Source: a virus. From it: 29,765 nucleotides of DNA. The notes under the pieces are model-generated. The model searched no databases. It was not told where the DNA came from and worked only from the letters and a program-made list of their open reading frames with translations. Where the stretch lies: positions 1 to 29,765 of IMG/VR virus record IMGVR_UViG_3300044489_000550. One strand, 5' to 3'. The translations under genes were made by a program, and so were the position numbers. The first letter of the stretch is position 1. Every line of letters begins with the position of its first letter. Shown one piece after another: positions 1 to 6,768 of this stretch.

Positions 1-1800
1 ATGATTGAGCAAATCCTGCTCGAACAAATTGACGGCAATCCCTGGCAGCCGCGCACGAGCGTTGATCGAGAGGGCATTGCGGAGCTGGCGTTATCCATTG
101 CGCGGGATGGGCTGCTGCAAACGCCGGTCGGACGGCGAAACTCATACCCGGGCGAAACTGGAGCGGCATACCAGCTTGCGCTTGGACATCGGCGGCTGTT
201 GGCATACCGCCTGCTGGCCTCCATCCAGGCCGGGTTGACGGATGGCAACCGACCTGAGCTAGTAGATGAAGTGCAGAGGGCTGTCGCAGCCGGGGGCAGC
301 TTCGAAGCGATGCCGCTGGACATCCAGCAATTATCCGACCGCGAGATGTTCGAGGTGGCGGTCAGCGAGAACCTGCAGCGCAAGGATCTGAACCCGATCG
401 AGCAGGCGTCAGCCGAGAAAAGGTACATGGACGAATTCGGCGCGACGAGCGAGGAAGCCGGCCGTTTTTTCGGCGTGAGCGCCGCGACGATCCGAGGCAA
501 GGTGCGGCTATTAGACCTGCCGCAGGAGGCGCAAGAGAAATTGGCGTCAGGAGAGATGAGCGAGGGGATGGCACGTACACTGCTCACCATCCAGCGGGCA
601 GCGGGAGAGGAGCAGGTCGAACAGGCAATAAAAGCGATTTTATTGCCGAATGCCGATATCGAAAGAGTCGTCAATCGGGCATTGATCCAGAATGAGAAAT
701 CCATCGAGATGTGGCAATCCTGGCGGGATGATGAAGTTCCACTGGCCGGGACCGGCTTATGGCCGCTCTCCATGCCGGGAAAGGAATTCCCCAATAACCG
801 GCTGCCAGAGTTGACGCACAAGGATGCGCTGAAGGCGCTGGGGATGGATGAATTGCCGGATAATTTCGATGATTTGCTACTTGCATTGAATTATGGATCA
901 GAAGTCCCAGAGGGCTGGAACGAGACCATCGTCGAACACCTGAGATGCTTGATCGAGCCTCCGGGGTGCACGACTTGCAATTATTACGCGCGGATCGTAA
1001 AAGCGCACTATTGCACGTTCCGCGCCTGCCGTGAGCGCAAGATCAAAGCGTGGTGCCGGGCCGAATTGGAAACGCTCTCGCAAAGCACCGGGCTGCCGGT
1101 CTACGACCGGCAGTTACATGGGAAGGAGATCGTCGTCCTGAAAGAAGCCTGGGGCGAGGAGGGGAAAAAGCTGCAGGCGATCTACGATGCAAAAAAGGAT
1201 GTTTGCTTACAGCCGCATTACACATCCTCCCAATATGGCAGCCCAAAACATCCCTTTACGGGATCCTACTTAGTGCGGGCGGTCTTGACCGGAGCGACGG
1301 TGCATAACTTGGCGGAGAGGCAAAAGAAAGCCGCCGCGCGCAGCAAAGAAAAAGAAAAATCCTCGCTACGAAAATGGAAGATCGTAAATGCTTGCCGGCA
1401 GGCTGCGGATAGTTTCCTCGACCAGGTTGCCGCGCCGGTCTTTGCCCAGGCCTTCGGCGGCATGGCGCACATCGGCGCCATGCAGGCTTTGGTCGGCCAC
1501 GCTTACGATCTGGCCTACGACAAGCAGGAGAAAACCAGCCGGGGTAAGAATATCGAGCGGCTGCGCATCCTGCTGGCGCGCAAAGCATTGGGCAACGACC
1601 TCGATTGGGAGCTCAAAGAACGCGGTCCACTCGCGGTAGCAGCCTTCCTGCAACCTATCGCCACCACCTGGGGCGGCGTTGAGCTGCCTGAAGATTGGCT
1701 CGACCTGGCGAAACCCTATTGCGAGGGGCTGGAAGAATACGAAGGCCTGGACGGGAAGACGGTGATCGTTTCCGCAGAAACGGATTCGCAGGAGGCTTGA
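1..1800 (+). CDS. ParB/Noc-like DNA-binding protein, long form with Cys cluster
   Basis: This 599-residue protein has the ParB fold order. An N-terminal ParB/Srx-type domain covers residues ~1-130, with G62-H-R-R in the place of the usual GERR box and ENLQR at 123-127. It is followed by the 'DLNPIEQA' linker and a helix-turn-helix at ~145-180 (SEEAGRFFGVSAATIRGKVRLL). ParB proteins clamp on palindromic parS sites and bind CTP; Noc is the dispersed-site paralogue. At 599 residues it is about twice the usual ParB length. The extra part holds a probable zinc cluster (C316, C323, C326, C338, C343) and a basic stretch near 440-460. No ParA is visible beside it, though it could lie upstream. The ATG is base 1 of the window, so a longer N-terminus cannot be excluded. 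A GTTTC-N4-GAAAC palindrome lies inside its 3' end. Family is confident; role (partition, silencing or regulation) is inference. Confidence 0.8.
   Translation: MIEQILLEQIDGNPWQPRTSVDREGIAELALSIARDGLLQTPVGRRNSYPGETGAAYQLALGHRRLLAYRLLASIQAGLTDGNRPELVDEVQRAVAAGGSFEAMPLDIQQLSDREMFEVAVSENLQRKDLNPIEQASAEKRYMDEFGATSEEAGRFFGVSAATIRGKVRLLDLPQEAQEKLASGEMSEGMARTLLTIQRAAGEEQVEQAIKAILLPNADIERVVNRALIQNEKSIEMWQSWRDDEVPLAGTGLWPLSMPGKEFPNNRLPELTHKDALKALGMDELPDNFDDLLLALNYGSEVPEGWNETIVEHLRCLIEPPGCTTCNYYARIVKAHYCTFRACRERKIKAWCRAELETLSQSTGLPVYDRQLHGKEIVVLKEAWGEEGKKLQAIYDAKKDVCLQPHYTSSQYGSPKHPFTGSYLVRAVLTGATVHNLAERQKKAAARSKEKEKSSLRKWKIVNACRQAADSFLDQVAAPVFAQAFGGMAHIGAMQALVGHAYDLAYDKQEKTSRGKNIERLRILLARKALGNDLDWELKERGPLAVAAFLQPIATTWGGVELPEDWLDLAKPYCEGLEEYEGLDGKTVIVSAETDSQEA
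1768..1781. repeat. GTTTC-N4-GAAAC palindrome, site 1
   Basis: The site reads GTTTCCGCAGAAAC inside the 3' end of the ParB-like gene, flanked by C and G so that 16 bp have palindromic arms. It shares 18 identical bases (CGTTTCCGCAGAAACGGA) with site 2. It encodes V-S-A-E-T at residues 590-594. Confidence 0.75.
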
Positions 1801-1803
1801 TAT

Positions 1804-2097
1804 ATGAATATCCTGACCAGCATTCTATATAACATGCAACGGGCGGCGATTGCAAGACCGGCGCTGCCGGTTACACACAAATTCGGGCATGGCCTACGAG
1901 TGACAATCGTCTATTACCAGGCAACTCGCCAATTCAGCCTGGTGCTGGCGCGGATGGGAGTCTACCCATCGAGCCAGGAATGGGAGACGATCTGTAAGCA
2001 ATGGTCATATCCCGTCCATGCGCAGGCGCACACCGGCGAGCGGGATGGGCTGTATTACCTGGCCGGGATGATCCCCGGTCAGCCGAGAACACAATAA
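1804..2097 (+). CDS. Hypothetical protein, 97 aa
   Basis: This is a small soluble protein that I do not recognise. It starts at ATG 1804 with a GGAGG ribosome site at 1791-1795 (8-nt spacing), 4 nt after the ParB-like stop, so the two are almost certainly co-transcribed. The sequence is rich in aromatic residues and has no membrane segment or obvious metal motif. The reading frame is supported by its ribosome site and by tight packing between two plausible genes. Confidence 0.65.
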   Translation: MNILTSILYNMQRAAIARPALPVTHKFGHGLRVTIVYYQATRQFSLVLARMGVYPSSQEWETICKQWSYPVHAQAHTGERDGLYYLAGMIPGQPRTQ

Positions 2098-2109
2098 CTG
2101 GAGGCAGGC

Positions 2110-2529
2110 ATGAGTGATGTCTATGACAATCTCCTGGCAGAACTGAACGCCGGGGAGCTGACGATCATCGAGCGACGGGTATTCGATGCGCTAAAAAGTT
2201 TCCCGGTAGGGTTGCGTCGGCAGCAACTGGTGGCGATCGTGTTCAACGAGCTCACGCCGGCCGGCGGGATGAATAACAATAACACCAAAGACCGAAAGGT
2301 ACGCAAAGCTATCGAGTCCTTGCGCGGGCGGCTGGTGCCAATCGTCTCATCATCCGGCGAGGCGGGATACCGGTTGGATATCAGCGAGGATGGGAGGCGG
2401 GCAATGGTGCGCGAATTGATAAGCCGGCGCAATAAGCTGAACGACCTGATCGCCCGCGCCGCGAAATTCTACTCCCTGCCGGCGGAGTACATTGCTCCCC
2501 AGGCAGTTGAGCAGCAGAGGTTGATCTGA
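2110..2529 (+). CDS. Small winged-helix-like DNA-binding protein
   Basis: The 139-residue protein looks like a winged helix. A helix-rich segment (residues ~17-45, TIIERRVFDALKSFPVGLRR) is followed by a recognition-like helix (~58-72, DRKVRKAIESLRGR) and a wing-like strand pair (IVSSSGEAGYRLDIS, ~76-91). This is the usual pattern of phage wHTH proteins that read a 'variable region then EAGYRL' wing. A GGAGG site at 2100-2104 precedes the ATG. Its stop overlaps the next start as TGATG. A regulatory or replication-accessory role is inferred from the fold only. Confidence 0.65.
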   Translation: MSDVYDNLLAELNAGELTIIERRVFDALKSFPVGLRRQQLVAIVFNELTPAGGMNNNNTKDRKVRKAIESLRGRLVPIVSSSGEAGYRLDISEDGRRAMVRELISRRNKLNDLIARAAKFYSLPAEYIAPQAVEQQRLI

Positions 2530-2765
2530 TGCCGATCACTCGCTGTACCGTCTGTCACCGGCGACTGACCGACCCGTACTCAGTGGCGGTCGGCGTCGGG
2601 CCGGAGTGTCGAGGGAAGTATCCGAAGAACCACTTTCCGAAGCCGCGCTGGCGGGTGCGCCGCGGAAAGATGGAATTGGTGGACCTGATCCCGCAAGGAA
2701 ACTCGACCTGCGGAAACCGCGATGAAGGAGACGAAGAAACGGAGGCAGAATCATGCCGGAATTGA
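2529..2765 (+). CDS. DUF6011-like small zinc-binding protein
   Basis: The N-terminus has the signature C-x2-C-x-R-x-L-T-D-P-x-S-x4-G-x-G-P-E-C (residues 6-27), which matches small DUF6011-type proteins found in many phages. The three cysteines suggest a metal-binding knuckle. The C-terminal half is acidic and unstructured-looking. The start overlaps the previous stop (TGATG), and the end overlaps the next gene by 13 nt. No function is established for this group to my knowledge. Confidence 0.7.
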   Translation: MPITRCTVCHRRLTDPYSVAVGVGPECRGKYPKNHFPKPRWRVRRGKMELVDLIPQGNSTCGNRDEGDEETEAESCRN

Positions 2766-2989
2766 TTGTTCTCAAACGCACCGCCGACCTGCCGAAAGAA
2801 GACCTATATCAAGCATCTCCCCTTTCGCCGGAGGAGGCGCAGGCGTGGGCGGCGCGCTTCCAGGCCGAGAAAGTCTATTACTGGGAGGCAACGCAAAGCG
2901 CATTCATTCGCCGGGAGCAGGATGTCCAGGGAATCGCTGGAGACGTGGCTGCGCTTGCAGGAAGCGACCACGGCCATCGTGGGACCTGA
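2753..2989 (+). CDS. Hypothetical protein, 78 aa
   Basis: This is an unrecognised small protein. It starts at ATG 2753 with GGAGG at 2741-2745 (7-nt spacing), inside the 3' end of the preceding gene. The N-terminal 60 residues look like a folded domain (LSPEEAQAWAARFQ, then KVYYWEATQSAFIRRE). The last residues overlap the next gene by 68 nt in another frame, so the C-terminus may be partly the result of that overlap. Confidence 0.55.
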   Translation: MPELIVLKRTADLPKEDLYQASPLSPEEAQAWAARFQAEKVYYWEATQSAFIRREQDVQGIAGDVAALAGSDHGHRGT

Positions 2990-3167
2990 CCGGCTGATCC
3001 TGGATGACGTGACGCGCTTTAGCCTGCGCCGGCGGCACATCATCCGCTTTGGCGATCTGCCCGACCTAGAGGCCTGGAGGAGCGCGGTGAAGGCGGCGCA
3101 AGTCTGGTCATGGACGTACATGGATAGGTATGAGATTGGACATTTATGGCTAACGTGGAAGGAATGA
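2922..3167 (+). CDS. Hypothetical protein, 81 aa
   Basis: The frame is open further upstream, but the upstream part is an arginine-rich shadow of the previous gene. I place the start at ATG 2922, which has GGGAG at 2913-2917. The resulting protein is helical and soluble (ESLETWLRLQEATTAIVG near the start, many Trp). Its stop overlaps the lipoprotein start as ATGA (3164-3167), which supports both the frame and the downstream start. Function unknown. Confidence 0.5.
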   Translation: MSRESLETWLRLQEATTAIVGPDRLILDDVTRFSLRRRHIIRFGDLPDLEAWRSAVKAAQVWSWTYMDRYEIGHLWLTWKE

Positions 3168-3868
3168 AGCGATTGTTGATCTACATCGGTTTGGCGCTCA
3201 TGCTCGCGGCGTGTGCGCCTGACCCGCGCAAGCAGGCGGAAGCGGATGCGACGCGGATGCAGGCAGAGAGCCAGGCGGCATCCGATGCACAGCAGCGTCA
3301 GTTTGCCCAAGATGCCCACGCTCTTGATATGCAGGTGGCGCAGGCTGAAGTCGCCGGACGGCAGGCCACCGCAGCGGCGCAGGCAGCCGCCAGGCAGCGG
3401 GTGATCCTGTGGACCTCGATCTTTGGCGTGGTCGGACTGTGCGCAATGATTGTATTAGCGGCATACGGTTTCGGCAGGGCCTTTGTCGGTCTCGGCCAGG
3501 CGGCGGCGATCTACGCCACGCGGCGTTCGAAGCTGATGGCGAACATAATCCCGCTCGACCAGGTAACGCGGCAATATCCTCTGCTGATGCAACGCGTGGG
3601 AGGGGGGGAATATGCGCTGGTCAATCCGAACGTGGGCAGCGTAATGTTGCTCAATATACGCAAGGTGGAAGATCGCCAGATGATCGCCGCTGCCGGCGCG
3701 GTGCAGTTCGCCGGGGCGCTGGCGCACGAGGCGCGGCAATCCTCCGACCCGGCGGCGATGTCCATGATCACGGCGCCAATTGTGGGAGCAATACAGCCTA
3801 AATTGGATATTGGATTATCTACCACAAATGCTCTTCGATCACTGGAAGGAGTTGGAGATGAGCAATAA
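3164..3868 (+). CDS. Phage-encoded lipoprotein with an additional membrane helix
   Basis: Start ATG 3164 is chosen over 3146 because it has GGAAGG directly upstream, an ATGA overlap, and then begins directly with a type II signal peptide. The sequence is MKRL, a hydrophobic core, and the lipobox L-A-A-C near residue 16. A charged, Ala/Gln-rich coiled-coil-like stretch (~25-80) follows. Next comes a membrane helix (~85-105, ILWTSIFGVVGLCAMIVLAAYG), then a cytosolic or exposed C-terminal domain of about 110 residues. Lipidation plus a second membrane anchor would tether it at the cell envelope. Its position among early genes suggests host-envelope modification or superinfection exclusion rather than virion assembly; that is inference. 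Confidence 0.65.
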   Translation: MKRLLIYIGLALMLAACAPDPRKQAEADATRMQAESQAASDAQQRQFAQDAHALDMQVAQAEVAGRQATAAAQAAARQRVILWTSIFGVVGLCAMIVLAAYGFGRAFVGLGQAAAIYATRRSKLMANIIPLDQVTRQYPLLMQRVGGGEYALVNPNVGSVMLLNIRKVEDRQMIAAAGAVQFAGALAHEARQSSDPAAMSMITAPIVGAIQPKLDIGLSTTNALRSLEGVGDEQ

Positions 3869-4532
3869 GTATTTAGCACAAACGCAAGAACCTTTTGTCT
3901 CCCCGGCAGGCTTCCAGCCGGGCGCCAGGCCGTACTTGCATACCATCGAGGCCGGCATGAAATTGCCGCTGATGCAGAGCATGATCTGGGGCTTGCTGGC
4001 GATGGCGGTGGCATTGGTGATCGTCCTTTCAGGTAGCCCGATCTGGCCGGACTCGCTGGTCTACCCGGCGGGCGCATTTATCGCCGGGGCGGCGCTGGCC
4101 TGGTGGAATTACCAGGCGCATTGGTTCAAGCTTTCAAACATCGAGAAGTTCACTGGACTGGACCTGAACCGGGATGGAAAGATCGGTAACGAAACGCCGC
4201 TACCCAGGCGTGTGATTCCGGTGCAGATCAACGAGATCACCGCGCAGGGGCATTTGCGGGTCAGTAAGATGTTCGATCTACCGGCCACGCCGGAGCAGAT
4301 GGAGATGCTGGCCTATGGCCTGCTGCGGCAGAATATCCCGTTCACGTTCCGCGAATGGAGCGGGAAGGGAAAGCCGTTCAGCGATAATGAGTTCGAGAAT
4401 TTGCGCTCGGAGATGATCAAGCGCGGGCTAGTGGCGGCTTCCGGCGCTGAGGCACGGCGCGGGCTGGTATTGACCGTGATCGGGCGGCGCGTGATAGCGG
4501 ATTTCCTGCCAGAAAGGGCACAAAATGGGTAG
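3858..4532 (+). CDS. Membrane protein with EF-hand-like loop and winged-helix-like tail
   Basis: Start ATG 3858 lies inside the lipoprotein's 3' end with GGAG just upstream; the open frame further 5' is a shadow. The 224-residue protein has two membrane helices (~residues 41-60 and 70-90). Next is a D-x-N-x-D-G-x-I-G calcium-loop-like motif (GLDLNRDGKIGNE, ~104-116). Last is a C-terminal domain with wHTH-like character (PEQMEMLAYGLL, then SDNEFENLRSEMIKRGLV). The 11-nt overlap with the lipoprotein implies translational coupling, so the two may act together at the membrane. Function is unknown. Confidence 0.6.
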   Translation: MSNKYLAQTQEPFVSPAGFQPGARPYLHTIEAGMKLPLMQSMIWGLLAMAVALVIVLSGSPIWPDSLVYPAGAFIAGAALAWWNYQAHWFKLSNIEKFTGLDLNRDGKIGNETPLPRRVIPVQINEITAQGHLRVSKMFDLPATPEQMEMLAYGLLRQNIPFTFREWSGKGKPFSDNEFENLRSEMIKRGLVAASGAEARRGLVLTVIGRRVIADFLPERAQNG

Positions 4533-4538
4533 AAATTC

Positions 4539-4582
4539 TGTGTGTGTCGGTGTGTGTGTGTGTGACGCCCCCGTCACACACA
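4539..4582 (+). repeat. TG-dinucleotide tract with perfect 11-bp hairpin
   Basis: Just after the membrane protein gene is a TG-rich tract, interrupted once by CGG. Its 3' half pairs with a CA tract: TGTGTGTGACG (4557-4567), a CCCC loop, CGTCACACACA (4572-4582). There is no T-run after it, so it is not a typical intrinsic terminator. It could act as an RNA stability element or a slippage hot spot upstream of the next gene. Confidence 0.6.
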
Positions 4583-4619
4583 GGGATTCCTGCTCCGGTA
4601 GGGTGGGGGAGGGTTGAAA

Positions 4620-4976
4620 ATGCCAGCGAGCGAACGGCGATTCTGGCCGGGTTCGTTCCAGGATCATCATATCCTGGGAGAGGTGAAGTATGTCAATGTC
4701 GGCGAAGCCCGCGTGCGGGCGCTGATGCTCTATGAGCAATCAATAGGGCGCGGTGTAGAGCCGACTGAGGATGTTCTCCTGCGCGGGCGGGTGATCGGGA
4801 GCATGGATGCGATCCGCTGTACGATCTGCGGGCGCGTCCACAATTGGATCATCGGGCAGGATGCGATGGATGCGTTTATGGAAAGTCTGGGAATATTGGG
4901 TCTGGACATGCCGGCAGATCGGCGGCCTACTGATGAGCCAGAAACATCATTGAAACAGAAAGGAAAGGAACAATGA
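4620..4976 (+). CDS. Hypothetical protein with CxxC motif, 118 aa
   Basis: I use ATG 4620, which has a strong G-rich ribosome site (GGGGGAGGG, 4605-4613). A TTG two codons earlier is also possible. The protein contains R-C-T-I-C-G-R-V-H-N-W near residue 70, a CxxC with a nearby His that could bind a metal. The N-terminal part looks folded and the tail is charged. The stop overlaps the next start (ATGA at 4973-4976). No recognised family. Confidence 0.6.
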   Translation: MPASERRFWPGSFQDHHILGEVKYVNVGEARVRALMLYEQSIGRGVEPTEDVLLRGRVIGSMDAIRCTICGRVHNWIIGQDAMDAFMESLGILGLDMPADRRPTDEPETSLKQKGKEQ

Positions 4977-5644
4977 AGGCAAAAATGAAATGGCTGAACA
5001 TAGATGGCGGCAAGCTGCTCCTGGTCGTCGCGGCGCTGGTGCAAGGCGCGCAGTATGCCCAGGCGTTCCTGATGGTGCATACAGCCCTGGGGAATTATGC
5101 CCTGGCCGGCGGAATCATGGCCGGGCTGGTGGTAGTGGGCGCGGTGGCATACGTAGGTAACCGCCTTCCCAGGGTCGCCAGCAAGAGGGCGCGCTCAGGC
5201 GGTACTATCTTATTCGTCCTTGCATTGGTGCTTTCGCCGCTGGTGCTGACGCCGGTCAACTGGTACGGTATGGATGCCGGCCTGCGGGCAGCCATCGGCA
5301 GCTATGCCTGGGTGCTGGCCGGGCTGGTCGCCAGCCTGCCAGAACTGGCAATTGGCATGGTGGCGCTGGTGGACCGGTCGCTGATCAGTCTTTCTGCGGC
5401 GCAGCCTGCGGGCAGCTACGGCGCAGGCCAAATTTCTGCGGCGCAGGCTGCGAAACCTGCGGGCAGGCTGCGGGCAGCTACGTCGCAGGCTGCGAAAACC
5501 TACGAGTGCATAGTCGCAGGCTGCGGATATTCTACGGGAAGCCAATCCTCATTTGCGGCGCACATGAGCCACCATAACCGCAAGGCGCGCCGGGATGCAC
5601 TCGCAGGAGCATTGTTCGGAACGACCGGAAAGGAGAAGGTATGA
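4973..5644 (+). CDS. Multi-pass membrane protein with C-terminal C2H2 zinc finger
   Basis: The 223-residue protein has four hydrophobic segments in the N-terminal two thirds (~14-32, 43-62, 77-95, 108-138). A low-complexity Ala/Gln/Gly linker follows (~143-178), encoded by short GC-rich DNA repeats. It ends with a C2H2 finger (residues ~182-204: C-x4-C-x12-H-x3-H). ATG 4973 has AAAGGA upstream. A zinc finger tethered to a multi-pass membrane protein is unusual for a phage; membrane tethering of DNA or of the replication complex is a reasonable inference, because the next gene encodes the initiator and also has a zinc finger. ATGA overlap with that gene. Confidence 0.65.
   Translation: MKAKMKWLNIDGGKLLLVVAALVQGAQYAQAFLMVHTALGNYALAGGIMAGLVVVGAVAYVGNRLPRVASKRARSGGTILFVLALVLSPLVLTPVNWYGMDAGLRAAIGSYAWVLAGLVASLPELAIGMVALVDRSLISLSAAQPAGSYGAGQISAAQAAKPAGRLRAATSQAAKTYECIVAGCGYSTGSQSSFAAHMSHHNRKARRDALAGALFGTTGKEKV
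5390..5530 (+). repeat. Imperfect GC-rich short repeats in a protein linker
   Basis: Variants of TCTGCGGCGCAGSCTGCG and GCGGGCAGCTACGBCGCAGG recur several times here and encode the SAAQ/PAG/AAK-type linker of the membrane/zinc-finger protein. The repeats are imperfect and look like local duplication by slippage rather than a mobile element. Confidence 0.55.
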
Positions 5645-6768
5645 CCACACTGTTGCCCACGTCGGAATTGGCGATGATCCGCTCGATCAAGGGTGCGGCG
5701 CTTGTGCTGCTGGTCATGCTGCGCCTGGATGGTCTCTACCCGGGACGGGCGATCTCGGATTACGAGCTCGCTGACATTCTGGAAATAGACCGGCGCACAG
5801 TAGCCAAGCAAATGCGGTCACTTTCGGCGGCGAACCTGCTGCTGGAACAGCGATCAGGACGGTACGTGGTCACGCTGGCTGGGCGGAATACGCTGTTCTG
5901 GCCGAATCGCCAGCCAGGGAGTCTTTCCATAGAAGAAAGTGGGGTTCCGAGTGCGCAATCGCTTTTGAATGCACAAAATGTGCTTAATGATGAGGATGAG
6001 GAGGATTCAATTAATGATTCTGATATTAATTCATCCTCATCCTCAATCAAGAGCGCACAAAATGTGCAAATTCTGGATGAAACCTGGCGATTGTTTGGCG
6101 CATCGGTTTCAACGGCGGGATTATCGGCGGAAGTCCTGGACTTCTTCGAGCCAGAGTGGGCGCTGGCCTGGGTGGCCAAGGCTTACGCCGACCGCAACTC
6201 GCTCCGCAATCCGCAGGGGTTGATCTACCAGCGGCTTAAGCGGCTCGAAGCGCCATCGGCGACGATCATGGCTCAATATCCGATCAGCAGCCTGCCGGCG
6301 GAATACCTGGATGCAATCGAAAGATATGAGCAGGTTTGTCCACGATGCCGGGCAACGTTCACCTCCTTGGTAGGATATCAGCAACACCAGGAGCATTGTC
6401 TCATGACACCGCTGGAGGATGGCAAGCAGTACGATGATCAAGCTGAGATGATCGCGGACGAGACAGTGCAAAAGGAAATTCCTGGCTCTCCGTTTACCGC
6501 TGAGCAAGCGTGGAAGCACGTGCTTGAGCAGCTCGAGAAAGAAATGCCAAGTGCATCTTTTAAGACCTGGGTGGCTGATACGCAAGCGCTGCATTTTGAG
6601 GCAGACTGCATCCAGGTGGGTGTGCGCAACGCTTACGCGCGGGATTGGCTGGAGAGCCGGCTGCAAAGCACGATTGTGAAGTTGCTTCAAGGTCTAACGA
6701 ATCAAGGAAGTATGACCCTTGTATTCATCATTGGCGGTGGCGTTTCCGCAGAAACGGAGGGAGAATGA
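5641..6768 (+). CDS. Phage replication initiator: wHTH, C2H2 finger, DnaA N-terminal-like domain
   Basis: Domain order in the 375 residues: an N-terminal winged helix (~15-80, 'ISDYELADILEIDRRTVAKQMRSL' with an 'RSGRYVVTLAG' wing); an acidic and Ser-rich linker (~95-140); a central helical region (~147-205); a zinc-finger-like C233-x2-C236...H249...H252/C253; and a C-terminal DnaA domain-I-like module (~283-363), with spaced Trp/Phe and 'VGVRNAYARDWLESRL' resembling the DnaA 'VPNxFxxDWLE' motif. DnaA domain I recruits helicase, so the protein probably binds the phage origin and loads the host replicative helicase. AAAGGAG precedes ATG 5641. Palindromic repeats in the linker DNA suggest the origin is inside this gene, as in lambda O. 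Confidence 0.75.
   Translation: MTTLLPTSELAMIRSIKGAALVLLVMLRLDGLYPGRAISDYELADILEIDRRTVAKQMRSLSAANLLLEQRSGRYVVTLAGRNTLFWPNRQPGSLSIEESGVPSAQSLLNAQNVLNDEDEEDSINDSDINSSSSSIKSAQNVQILDETWRLFGASVSTAGLSAEVLDFFEPEWALAWVAKAYADRNSLRNPQGLIYQRLKRLEAPSATIMAQYPISSLPAEYLDAIERYEQVCPRCRATFTSLVGYQQHQEHCLMTPLEDGKQYDDQAEMIADETVQKEIPGSPFTAEQAWKHVLEQLEKEMPSASFKTWVADTQALHFEADCIQVGVRNAYARDWLESRLQSTIVKLLQGLTNQGSMTLVFIIGGGVSAETEGE
5971..6067. other. Candidate replication origin inside the initiator gene
   Basis: Two identical 13-bp palindromes GCACAAAATGTGC (5971-5983 and 6055-6067) flank a symmetrical block. The block is TGAGGATGAGGA at 5991-6002, an A+T-rich centre (6006-6033), then its inverse complement TCCTCATCCTCA at 6034-6045. 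Repeats around an A+T-rich stretch in the linker of the initiator gene mirror lambda ori within O. The repeats are seen; the origin role is inference. Confidence 0.5.
6742..6755. repeat. GTTTC-N4-GAAAC palindrome, site 2
   Basis: GTTTCCGCAGAAAC lies at the 3' end of the initiator gene and is identical to site 1, including both flanks. It encodes V-S-A-E-T at residues 368-372 of 375. Confidence 0.75.

Noticed and set aside
5390-5530. CRISPR-like array in the short GC-rich repeats
   Set aside because: Repeats are short, imperfect and in frame within a protein linker, with no regular spacers and no cas genes.
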